A DNA stretch of 64,000 bases from JAIQFF01 sp963788505 (GTDB lineage: Bacteria > Acidobacteriota > Terriglobia > Terriglobales > Acidobacteriaceae), in assembly GCA_963788505.1 (NCBI GenBank), contig CAWBGY010000014.1:62001-126000 (forward strand), given 5' to 3'. Made by a program: the position numbers and the translations under genes. Below are positions 16,685-25,120 of this stretch, in pieces. Under the pieces are notes generated by a model. That model was not told where the DNA came from. It did no database searches and saw nothing but the letters and a program-made list of their open reading frames with translations. Position 1 is the first letter of the stretch, and every line of letters begins with the position of its first letter.

Positions 16685-17090
16685 CACCGGCGCAATTCTC
16701 GCCTTACTCGATCGCGACGATGCGTGGCACAAAGCCTGCCACGAGGCATTCAACGCGACCTTGCTGCCCCTGTTGACCACGGAGGCGGTCTTGACCGAAG
16801 CCTTTCACCTGACCAGCCGGGACCTCGGTGATATCCGAGGCCTTTGGACCTTGCTGAGCGCGGGATCTCTAAGGCTCGCCGTCATCCCGCATGAAGAATT
16901 GCCGGAAATTCATTCTTTGATGACAAAGTATCGCGACCGCCCGATGGACTTTGCCGATGCCACGCTGGTGCATGTTGCTGCCCGCGAATCTCTAAGCTTG
17001 ATTTTGACCATAGACCACGATGATTTTGAGACCTACCGCATCGGCGGACGCAAGAAGTTCACTATTCTTCCCCATCGCTATGCGAGGTAA
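16662..17090 (+). CDS. PIN-domain toxin (VapC-like ribonuclease)
   Basis: A 142-residue protein, typical PIN toxin length. Acidic active-site residues are in place: Asp8 (SALIDTGAI), Glu46 (LTEAFHL), Asp99 (MDFADATLVH) and Asp118 (LTIDHDDF), which hold Mg2+ for RNA cleavage. VapC toxins usually cut tRNA or rRNA and arrest translation when their antitoxin is lost. Translation is probably coupled to the antitoxin because the genes overlap by 23 bp. The pair sits between unrelated single genes and next to intergenic repeats, a common setting for acquired modules. Confidence 0.88.
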   Translation: MNASALIDTGAILALLDRDDAWHKACHEAFNATLLPLLTTEAVLTEAFHLTSRDLGDIRGLWTLLSAGSLRLAVIPHEELPEIHSLMTKYRDRPMDFADATLVHVAARESLSLILTIDHDDFETYRIGGRKKFTILPHRYAR

Positions 17091-17196
17091 TCCGATATAG
17101 CATGAACGACGACGAGCCCGGAGGGCACGGCATAGGCCGCTAGTCCCGATAGGCAATTGGTGCCACCCAATCAAAACCGTAAACCTTGAAACCGGG

Positions 17197-17505
17197 ATGC
17201 CGACCGTCCCTGAAGCGCTGCAACATCTGGGACGCGAACTGGCTCGCGCACGTCAAGCGGGCTGTACGGTCCTGAAGTTTATCCACGGCTATGGATCGAG
17301 CGGGGCCGGCGGCGACATTCGCCTCGCGGCGCAAAAACTTCTAGCCGAGATGACCGGCCGAGGCGAGATTCGTGCCTGCATTTTCGGCGAGAACTGGGCC
17401 AAGTCCGACGAGCAAACATGGGCCCTCATCAACGCCCGTCCCGAACTGAAACAGGACGCCGATCTGGGCCGGCGGAATTTGGGAATCACCATCGTCGTAC
17501 TCTGA
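17197..17505 (+). CDS. Smr-like domain protein
   Basis: A 102-residue protein if started at ATG 17197. The core LKFIHGYGSSGAGGDIRLAAQKLL matches the Smr fold, with the H-G-x-G-x-G-G-type loop near residue 30 used for nucleic-acid cleavage in MutS2/Smr endonucleases. The reading frame upstream of the ATG also looks protein-like (IKTVNLETG just before MPTVPEAL), as in relatives that begin a few residues earlier, but no standard start codon is available there. The true start may therefore be a rare one, or the N-terminus is shortened. The role is probably a stand-alone nuclease or nucleic-acid binding protein, unproven. Confidence 0.65.
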   Translation: MPTVPEALQHLGRELARARQAGCTVLKFIHGYGSSGAGGDIRLAAQKLLAEMTGRGEIRACIFGENWAKSDEQTWALINARPELKQDADLGRRNLGITIVVL

Positions 17506-17564
17506 TTTCCAGCACGCCTCTTGCCTAATTCCCTTCCCGCCGACGATACTGGAACCACACAATC

Positions 17565-19106
<1,542 letters not shown>

Positions 19107-19208
19107 TCCGTCGAGTATGCGAAGCATCTCGCTGGTCGTTCGCGGCATCTTAAGCGGTTCGATGGACGCTCGGGTCCATGCACTCAACTCTCAAGCTGGA
19201 GGCTTCTA

Positions 19209-19424
19209 ATGAAGGCTCTATTTCTAGTGGGGCTGGCAGTAGTGATCCTCGGAATCCTTTCGTTTTTCGTGGCGGTTCCACATTCTGAAAATCACGGCAT
19301 CAAGGCGGGCGACGTCAACATTGGGGTCCAGACCCACGACAGCGAGAAAGTTTCGCCCGCCATCAGCGCCGTCCTGCTGGTAGTCGGAGCGGGACTCATG
19401 ATCGCCGGCCGCGGCAAGAGCTAA
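19209..19424 (+). CDS. Small two-helix membrane protein (DUF3185-like topology)
   Basis: A 71-residue protein with GGAGG upstream of the ATG. Two hydrophobic helices (about residues 2-22 and 48-65) flank a polar loop with a short strand pattern (GIKAGDVNIGVQTHDSEKVSP). The arrangement and loop resemble DUF3185 proteins; I cannot prove family membership. Likely an inner-membrane protein with the loop outside. It lies between pepA and a secreted protein on the same strand. Confidence 0.65.
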   Translation: MKALFLVGLAVVILGILSFFVAVPHSENHGIKAGDVNIGVQTHDSEKVSPAISAVLLVVGAGLMIAGRGKS

Positions 19425-19444
19425 CCGCGGCGCGGTGACGTTTT

Positions 19445-19483
19445 GCCGCCTCAGCCGTCTGTGATTTTGTCACAGGAGGCGGC
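19445..19483 (+). promoter_or_regulatory. Stem-loop sequestering a ribosome binding site
   Basis: GCCGCCTC (19445-19452) is complementary to GAGGCGGC (19476-19483), which contains the AGGAGG Shine-Dalgarno region and touches the ATG at 19484. An inner stem TGTGA-TTTTG-TCACA (19460-19474) stacks inside. When folded, the mRNA would hide the ribosome binding site of the next gene. No T-run follows, so it is not an intrinsic terminator. Confidence 0.55.
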
Positions 19484-20035
19484 ATGCGAATCCGGGACGT
19501 TACGGCTGTCCTGCTACTTTCACTCCTTTCGGTCACCTCTTATTGCGCGCAATCGGCCAGCAGCAAGGCAGCCCCGTCCTCGCTCCCACCCTGTCAAAGC
19601 GATCTCGACTATCACAAACTCGATTTCTGGGTCGGCACCTGGGATGTTTACGACAATCACGACGGCACGCTGAACGGCACCGACATCGTTGAGAAGATTT
19701 TAGGCGGATGCGCCATCGTGGAAAACTGGCGGGAGGCGGACCACAGCGGCGAGGGCAAGAGTCTTTTCTACTATCAGAGAGCCAGAAAACAGTGGAAACA
19801 GGTCTGGGTGACTGATGCCGGGCCGATCAAAGAGAAGCAATTGATCGAAGAAATGAAAGATGGTGGGGTCCGCTTCCAGGGCGAGATTCTTCAATTCGAC
19901 GGCAAGTCACATCTGGATCGCACGACTCTCACGCCGTTGCCGAGCGGCCGGGTGCACCAGGTGATTGAGATTTCGCGGGATGCGGGGAGGACGTGGGAGA
20001 CGGTTTTTGATGCGGACTACCGGCGAGCGAGATGA
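19484..20035 (+). CDS. Secreted protein, DUF1579-like, unknown function
   Basis: A 183-residue protein. Residues 1-22 are a signal peptide. The mature part begins CQSDLDYHKLDFWVGTWDVY, characteristic of periplasmic DUF1579-like/lipocalin-fold proteins that start with LDFWVGTW. It continues with alternating strands (SLFYYQRARKQWKQVWV, VRFQGEILQFDGK) expected for a beta barrel. These proteins are common in Acidobacteriota and uncharacterised; a ligand-binding role is only a guess. Its ribosome binding site lies in the stem-loop just upstream. A bidirectional-looking terminator follows. Confidence 0.7.
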   Translation: MRIRDVTAVLLLSLLSVTSYCAQSASSKAAPSSLPPCQSDLDYHKLDFWVGTWDVYDNHDGTLNGTDIVEKILGGCAIVENWREADHSGEGKSLFYYQRARKQWKQVWVTDAGPIKEKQLIEEMKDGGVRFQGEILQFDGKSHLDRTTLTPLPSGRVHQVIEISRDAGRTWETVFDADYRRAR

Positions 20036-20075
20036 ATCAGCCAGGGTTGATCGCGAATCATTTTGATCGCAAACA

Positions 20076-20104
20076 AAGGGCCCCGAAGTTGAATCGGGGC
20101 CCTT
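20076..20104. terminator. Hairpin between convergent genes
   Basis: AAGGGCCCCGA (20076-20086), 7-base loop, TCGGGGCCCTT (20094-20104): an 11-bp perfect stem. The flanking A and T residues make it suitable as a terminator for both the plus-strand gene ending at 20035 and the minus-strand gene ending at 20140. Confidence 0.75.
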
Positions 20105-20139
20105 GATTTCGCATTCATCCTTTAGTCAAACAGCGGTTT

Positions 20140-20460
20140 CTAGTGGTGGTCGTCGCCATCATGATCCCAGTCGCGATCGGTATGCCATTGATGGTCGTGG
20201 CCGTTCCACCATCCATGGTAGGTGTTCCAGCAGCGTTCCCGCTCGGCATTCAAGTCACGCCGGCGCTGCTCCGCTTGATGGCTGCGTTCACCATGCTTGC
20301 GAATCGCCTGGTCGAGTCTTGACTCCGCGCGCTCAATCTGGCGCTGGCACTTAGCGTGGTCGTCCGCATAGGCCTGGGGTACGGTTACCAATGTAGCCGT
20401 GCCCAAAGCCGCCGTTACAACTGCTGTTACTGCAAGCCCCTTAAGGCGTCGTAGTTTCAC
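20140..20460 (-). CDS. Small secreted His/Trp-rich charged protein
   Basis: A 106-residue protein. A signal peptide (about residues 1-32, ending PQAYADD) precedes a helical, highly charged segment (CQRQIERAESRLDQAIRKHG, then SHQAEQRRRDLNAERERC). The two cysteines bracket the helix pair and may form a disulfide. The tail is rich in His, Trp and Asp (WWNGHDHQWHTDRD, DHDGDDHH) and could bind metal ions. No family recognised. It has its own promoter region and ends in the shared hairpin at 20076-20104. Confidence 0.65.
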   Translation of the reverse strand: MKLRRLKGLAVTAVVTAALGTATLVTVPQAYADDHAKCQRQIERAESRLDQAIRKHGERSHQAEQRRRDLNAERERCWNTYHGWWNGHDHQWHTDRDWDHDGDDHH

Positions 20461-20603
20461 GCAGCCCTCCCGTCTCTAATTTGTAGACAGCGCCATTTTG
20501 ATTGAAAATCGGGCTTTAGAGTTGCCCATTCGCCCAATTACTTTGCTCGCAGTCCCATTCTGGCATGGACGCAGATCTGAACTATGGGCCCGCGCGCCGA
20601 TGA

Positions 20604-20631
20604 GAAAAAGCGACGGGCGAGGACGCCCGTC
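20604..20631 (-). terminator. Intrinsic terminator downstream of the RNase E/G gene
   Basis: On the minus strand GACGGGCG-TCCT-CGCCCGTC (20631-20612) is followed by GCTTTTTC. The perfect 8-bp stem, tetraloop and T-run fit a Rho-independent terminator 57 bp after the rng stop codon. Confidence 0.75.
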
Positions 20632-20687
20632 TTCCATTCGCAGCGGAACTGGCTAGAAGCTAGGAGCTAGCAGCCAGAAGCTGGTTG

Positions 20688-23426
20688 TCAGTTGATATCG
20701 AACTGCTCCTGATGCAGCGCCGCATCGCTCTTCACGATCACGGTTTTCTTGGTCATCTCTTCCATCTCGATCAACGCGCGGCCGTTGTTGGCCTTGAGTG
20801 CCTTGGCCACATCCGGGTTCACCCGCAGCATCACGTCCGCATGCTCCAGGTGTTTGGCGATCTTGCGCATCTCGAGATAGATTTCGTTGCACACCGTGGT
20901 CACCGACTTCACGAAGCCGGTGGACTGGCAGTATGGGCATGGCGTTCCGATGGTGCGCTCGAGCGACTGTTTCACCCGTTTCCGAGTGATCGCCACCAGT
21001 CCGAAGTCGTTAAACTGCAGAACCTTCGAGGGCGCCCGGTCGCTGCGCAGGGCCTCTTCCAGCGCCTGCATGACTTTCTGCCGGTTGCGGCGTTCATCCA
21101 TGTCGATAAAATCGATGATGATGATGCCGCCCAAGTCGCGCAGCCGGATCTGGCGCACGATTTCCTTGATCGCGTCCACGTTGGTTTTGACGATGGTGTC
21201 TTCGAGACGCGTGGTCTTGCCTACGTACTTGCCGGTGTTGACGTCGATCGCCACCAGCGCCTCGGTCTGATTGATCACGATGTAGCCGCCACTCTTCAGC
21301 CAGACTTTCGATTTGAGCGCCTTGTTGATCTCCTCGCTCAGGCCGAATTGCTCGTAGAGCGGCGTTTCCTTGGTGTAGAGCTTGACTCGCTTGACCAGCG
21401 CGGGCTGGAAGCGATTGGCGAAGCGCAGAATGCGTTCGTACTCCTCGTCGCTGTCCACCCAGATGGCGGAAAAATCGGAGGTAACCTGGTCGCGCAGCAC
21501 CCGCTCAACCACGTTGAGATCGTGATAAATCAGGGTTGGTCCCTTGCCGGCGTCGGCCCGGGACTTGATCTCGGCCCACAATCCCTTCAGGAAACGGATG
21601 TCGGCGCGCAGATCTTCTTCCGCGGCGTTCATGGCAGCGGTGCGCACAATAAATCCGCCGTGCCCGTTCTCGCGCTCGCTCTGAATGATGCGTTTCAGCC
21701 GCTGGCGCTCCTCTTCGGACGCGATCTTGCGTGACACTCCGGTGTGATTCACCGTCGGCATGTACACCAGGAAGCGGCCGGGCAGCGCAATGTGGCTGGT
21801 GATGCGCGCGCCCTTCTTGCCGATGGGTTCCTTGGCGATCTGCACCAGGATTTCCTGCCCTTCCTTGAGCAAGTCGGTAATCAGCGGGATATTCTGCTGC
21901 TGGTTGTTGCGGGAGCGCCGTCCACCACCGCCGCGGCGGCCACCGCGCTGGGGCCGGCGATCGAATCCCGGACGCGGCGCGCGCTGGGTGTAGCCCGCGG
22001 TCCCGGCCGGCGCACGAACTTCGGCGCGAGCTTCCGTTGTTCCCGTGCCTCCGGCTTCGGCGGCCAAAACCGCTTCCGCTTCCGCCTGGGCCTGATCCAG
22101 ATCCGCCTCGTCTTCCGCTTCTTCGTCGACTTCGTCGGCCGATGCTACGTCGACTTCTTCCGAGGAAACCGGCTCCGCGGAAAACGGCACCGCGTCGCCC
22201 GATAAAGGATCCGCGGAGGCAGCGATTTCCTGTACCGGCGGTTCGTGCTCGCCGGCTGCGTGGGTCTCCTCCTCGAGTTCCTCGAAGGGTGCATCTTCGT
22301 CCAGTTCCTCGACGTAGTGCGCCAGATCGGCTTCTTCCTCTTCGATCTCCTCTTCTTCCACGCTGCCTGCGCTGGCCGCGGCGGACGCCGACTGATCGGA
22401 TTGTTCAACCATCCCCACCGGATTGTCCTGGGTTTCGTCGCCATCTTCGTGTTCGTCGTCTTCATCCTCCTCCGCCACTTCGCCGCCGAACACAGCCGCC
22501 ACGTTCATCTGGTGCAGGCGCTGCTGTTCGCGGTCCCAGGCTGGCGTGTCGTGACTGGGCTCCTGGCGAGATCGCCCGGCACGCTCTTCGCGGGTTTCAG
22601 GCTGCGCTTCCGCCGGGGGGGCTGAAGCCGAAGCCGCAAAGATGGGTTCGTCGTCGGCGAAAACCTCGGCAATGGGCGGGGCCGGCCGCTCCGGGGCTGG
22701 AGTCGAAGAGCTTTCTCTTGAGGGGACAGGCCTGGTCTGTGCCAGCCGTTGATATTTGGAGATGGATTCTCCGGGCAGAATGATGGGCTGGTATCCCGGC
22801 GGAGGGCCGTAGTCGGAGCGCTCCGCCCGCGGGCGCTCTGATCGTCCGCCTCGTTCCGGAGATTCAGTGCGTTCTGTTCGCTCAAAGCGCTCGGCCGGAG
22901 GAGCCACCCGCGGGGCCTCCGTAACCGGGCTGGCGAACCTGGATTCTGGCATTCGCTCCCCGCGGCGTCCCCGGCGGCGACGGCGGCCGCGAAGGCCTCC
23001 GCGGTTGTCACGCGAGTCGCCAGGCGGCAGCGTCTCACGAATTCCGGGCCCGGCTTCGGTATGTTCGTGCGCCGGTGACTCTGGCGGAACCGGAGCGGCA
23101 AAAGACTCGCCGGTACGGGCTTCGGCCTGAGGTTGGGGTTGATGGTGTTCCGGCGCCGGCCGGTTGGCAGGAATTTCGTCCAGGTCCTCGGAGTCTTCCA
23201 ACTCCATAAAATCGGAGACGTATAGGAACGCGTCGCGCTCCAGGCCAATGTCCACAAAAGCTGATTGCATTCCGGGAAGGACGCGAGTCACACGCCCTTT
23301 GTAAATGGACCCTGCCAGGGTGTATTCGTTTTCGCGTTCGAGGTAAATTTCAGCGAGCAGATCGTCTTCCACCATCCCCACTTTGGTTTCGTGAGGCGTG
23401 GAAGACACAAATAGTTCTCTAGTCAT
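20688..23426 (-). CDS. rng: Ribonuclease E/G family, S1 domain split by a large disordered insertion
   Basis: A 912-residue protein, about twice the length of RNase G. Residues 1-75 match the RNase G start (GSIYKGRVTRVLPGMQSAFVDIGLERDAFLY). The catalytic core resumes near residue 515 (LKEGQEILVQIAKEPIGKKGARIT) with GFIVRTAA, VDINTGK and IIIDFIDM, which carry the metal-binding aspartates, and the zinc-link CPYC near residue 840. Between them lie about 440 residues of Pro/Glu/Arg-rich disordered sequence inside the S1 fold, containing an RGRRRRRGRRG patch, long acidic runs, and a conserved-looking motif YQPIILPGESISKYQRLAQ. It processes and degrades RNA. The insertion may act as a protein-binding scaffold. 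Last gene of the mre block. Confidence 0.92.
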   Translation of the reverse strand: MTRELFVSSTPHETKVGMVEDDLLAEIYLERENEYTLAGSIYKGRVTRVLPGMQSAFVDIGLERDAFLYVSDFMELEDSEDLDEIPANRPAPEHHQPQPQAEARTGESFAAPVPPESPAHEHTEAGPGIRETLPPGDSRDNRGGLRGRRRRRGRRGERMPESRFASPVTEAPRVAPPAERFERTERTESPERGGRSERPRAERSDYGPPPGYQPIILPGESISKYQRLAQTRPVPSRESSSTPAPERPAPPIAEVFADDEPIFAASASAPPAEAQPETREERAGRSRQEPSHDTPAWDREQQRLHQMNVAAVFGGEVAEEDEDDEHEDGDETQDNPVGMVEQSDQSASAAASAGSVEEEEIEEEEADLAHYVEELDEDAPFEELEEETHAAGEHEPPVQEIAASADPLSGDAVPFSAEPVSSEEVDVASADEVDEEAEDEADLDQAQAEAEAVLAAEAGGTGTTEARAEVRAPAGTAGYTQRAPRPGFDRRPQRGGRRGGGGRRSRNNQQQNIPLITDLLKEGQEILVQIAKEPIGKKGARITSHIALPGRFLVYMPTVNHTGVSRKIASEEERQRLKRIIQSERENGHGGFIVRTAAMNAAEEDLRADIRFLKGLWAEIKSRADAGKGPTLIYHDLNVVERVLRDQVTSDFSAIWVDSDEEYERILRFANRFQPALVKRVKLYTKETPLYEQFGLSEEINKALKSKVWLKSGGYIVINQTEALVAIDVNTGKYVGKTTRLEDTIVKTNVDAIKEIVRQIRLRDLGGIIIIDFIDMDERRNRQKVMQALEEALRSDRAPSKVLQFNDFGLVAITRKRVKQSLERTIGTPCPYCQSTGFVKSVTTVCNEIYLEMRKIAKHLEHADVMLRVNPDVAKALKANNGRALIEMEEMTKKTVIVKSDAALHQEQFDIN

Positions 23427-23806
23427 GCGAACTCCGGTCCCGGGCCGTCAAGCGGCCGCGGGATCACCGGATGGAAGGCAGGAAAAGACCGGGAGGATCA
23501 AGCGCTGCGAGGGCCGTCCCGAATGGGGGACGGCCTTGGCCACAGGGCTCTCCCCGTGGCCGAATCCGTTGCGTAAGTTTAGGAATCTTTTGCACTTATC
23601 GCTTTGCGCTTCGCCAGGTTTGTGACCGCTCTCTCAATTCTGAGGGGGCCGTTACCGGCCTGGCCGCGCCTTTGCTTGATCCTGCCCGGCTCTAGCTGCA
23701 TTTCTAGCCGGCGTATACCCTCTTCACGCGAGGGCGATCGTAATTAATCTTGTTTTCCGCCGCGGATGGCAAGCGCGGCTGCTGCCCTGCCCTTCTTCAT
23801 CCTGCT
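23427..23806. other. Leader region of rng with hairpin
   Basis: About 380 bp between rodA and rng. GGCCGTCCC (23512-23520) pairs with GGGACGGCC (23527-23535) around a 6-base loop, roughly 90 bp upstream of the rng start. RNase E genes elsewhere are autoregulated through 5' leader structures; the same is possible here but not shown. No open frame looks coding. Confidence 0.5.
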
Positions 23807-24892
23807 TCAGTTCACAAAACGGCGCATGCGGACATTCATAACGATGCCCAACGCCAGAAACATAAACAGGACAGAAGACCCGCCATAGCTCATCAGAGGC
23901 AGGGGTATTCCGGTGACCGGCATAAAGCCGACCACCATGCCGACATTGACCAGGATATGGAAGCTAAGTACCGCCACCACACCCATCACCACGAACGTGC
24001 CAGCGCGGTCGGGCGCTGTTTGCGCGTTCTGCGTCAATCGCATCAGCACGATAAAGTATAACAGCATTACCGCCAGGGCACCTACAAAACCGTGTTCCTC
24101 GGCGAACGCGGCGAAGATAAAGTCCGTCTGTGGGACGGGGAGAAAGGCCAAATGGGTTTGGGAGCTATCGGGATTTCCCCAAATGCCGCCTGATCCGACC
24201 GCAATCAACGACTGGTTCACTTGATAGCCGGAGCCCTGACTGTCGGCCTCCGGGTGCATGAAGCTGGTCAGACGATCGCGCTGGTAGGGCTTTAAGGCAT
24301 GCCACGCCAGCGGCAACAGCAGGGCCGCGGCAATGGTCACGATAGCCGCCTGCTTGAAGCGGACCCCACCCAGAAACAGGCCGCAGATGGCAATGGGCAA
24401 ATAAGTGAGGCTGGTGCCCAAATCGGGCTGCCGCAGCACCATGAGCATGGGCACCAGAACAATCGCGCCCGCCTTGATGAAGTCTGGCCAGGTGAGCTCT
24501 CTCTGGTGCAGATCGGCGAAATACTTGGCCACCGCCAGTATCAGGATCAGCTTGACCCATTCCGAGGGCTGAAAGTGCGCCCCTCCCGGGAGTTTGACCC
24601 AGCGCCGGGCACCCAGATACTTCTGCCCGAAGAGCATGACGCTCATCAGGGAAACGATGGCGGCAATGTAGAGCCAGTGCACCCGGTCCAGCAGCTTCTG
24701 GTAGTTCACCAGGCTGACCAGGAACATGCCGACGATGCCGCCTAAAATCCAGTAAATCTGCCGGATATGCGCTCCCGCGAATTTGGTATGCGAGGTGGCG
24801 CTGCGAATTTCCATCACTCCGAGCCCGCAGATGAGCAGCACGAAGATGAACAGCAGCCAGTCAAAATCGCGAAATGAGATATAGCGGGACAT
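23807..24892 (-). CDS. rodA: Peptidoglycan glycosyltransferase RodA (SEDS family)
   Basis: A 361-residue polytopic membrane protein with about ten hydrophobic helices. SEDS motifs are present: LGARRWVKLPGGAHFQPSEWVKL (family motif around FQPSE), RQPDLGTSL with the key Asp region, and near the end GMVVGFMPVTGIPLPLMSYGGSS. RodA polymerises lipid II into glycan strands for side-wall growth and works as a pair with the PBP2 transpeptidase encoded just upstream (25121-27070). The neighbours mreBCD confirm assignment to elongation rather than division (FtsW). The spacer to mrdA contains heptamer and palindromic repeats. Confidence 0.95.
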   Translation of the reverse strand: MSRYISFRDFDWLLFIFVLLICGLGVMEIRSATSHTKFAGAHIRQIYWILGGIVGMFLVSLVNYQKLLDRVHWLYIAAIVSLMSVMLFGQKYLGARRWVKLPGGAHFQPSEWVKLILILAVAKYFADLHQRELTWPDFIKAGAIVLVPMLMVLRQPDLGTSLTYLPIAICGLFLGGVRFKQAAIVTIAAALLLPLAWHALKPYQRDRLTSFMHPEADSQGSGYQVNQSLIAVGSGGIWGNPDSSQTHLAFLPVPQTDFIFAAFAEEHGFVGALAVMLLYFIVLMRLTQNAQTAPDRAGTFVVMGVVAVLSFHILVNVGMVVGFMPVTGIPLPLMSYGGSSVLFMFLALGIVMNVRMRRFVN

Positions 24893-24920
24893 TTTCAGTT
24901 GTCAGTCGTCAGGAAATTCG

Positions 24921-24968
24921 TCGTTGGTCGTTGGTCGTTGGTCCTTGGTCGTTGGCCCTTGGTCGTTT
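24921..24968 (+). repeat. TTGGTCG heptamer array
   Basis: Degenerate tandem heptamers of the TTGGTCG/TTGGTCC/TTGGCCC type just upstream of rodA. Related arrays lie at 27075, 27249, 40381, 51541, 51660 and 60884-60975. Confidence 0.8.
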
Positions 24969-25000
24969 GTTTCGCCCCTTTACTAGTTTGGTTCCACCTT

Positions 25001-25068
25001 GTCATCTTGAGCGGAGCGAGAGTGCTCGCTTGCGAGCGCTCATGCGGAGTCGAAAGACCCCTATTCCC
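25001..25068. repeat. GTCATCTTGAGCG-type repeat
   Basis: Begins GTCATCTTGAGCG and ends GGAGTCGAAAGACC, with an internal inverted repeat GAGTGCTCGC-TTGC-GAGCGCTC. It belongs with the family at 16214 and 38580. Confidence 0.6.
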
Positions 25069-25120
25069 TCCCCTGCGCTCGCGTACACCGCTTCACGCCG
25101 TGCTTTCTACCCCAAAGGCT

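Noticed and set aside
19460..19474. TGTGA-N5-TCACA as a CRP-type operator
   Set aside because: The spacer is five, not six, bases, and the element sits between a gene end and the next start in a clear RNA stem; a hairpin explains it better.
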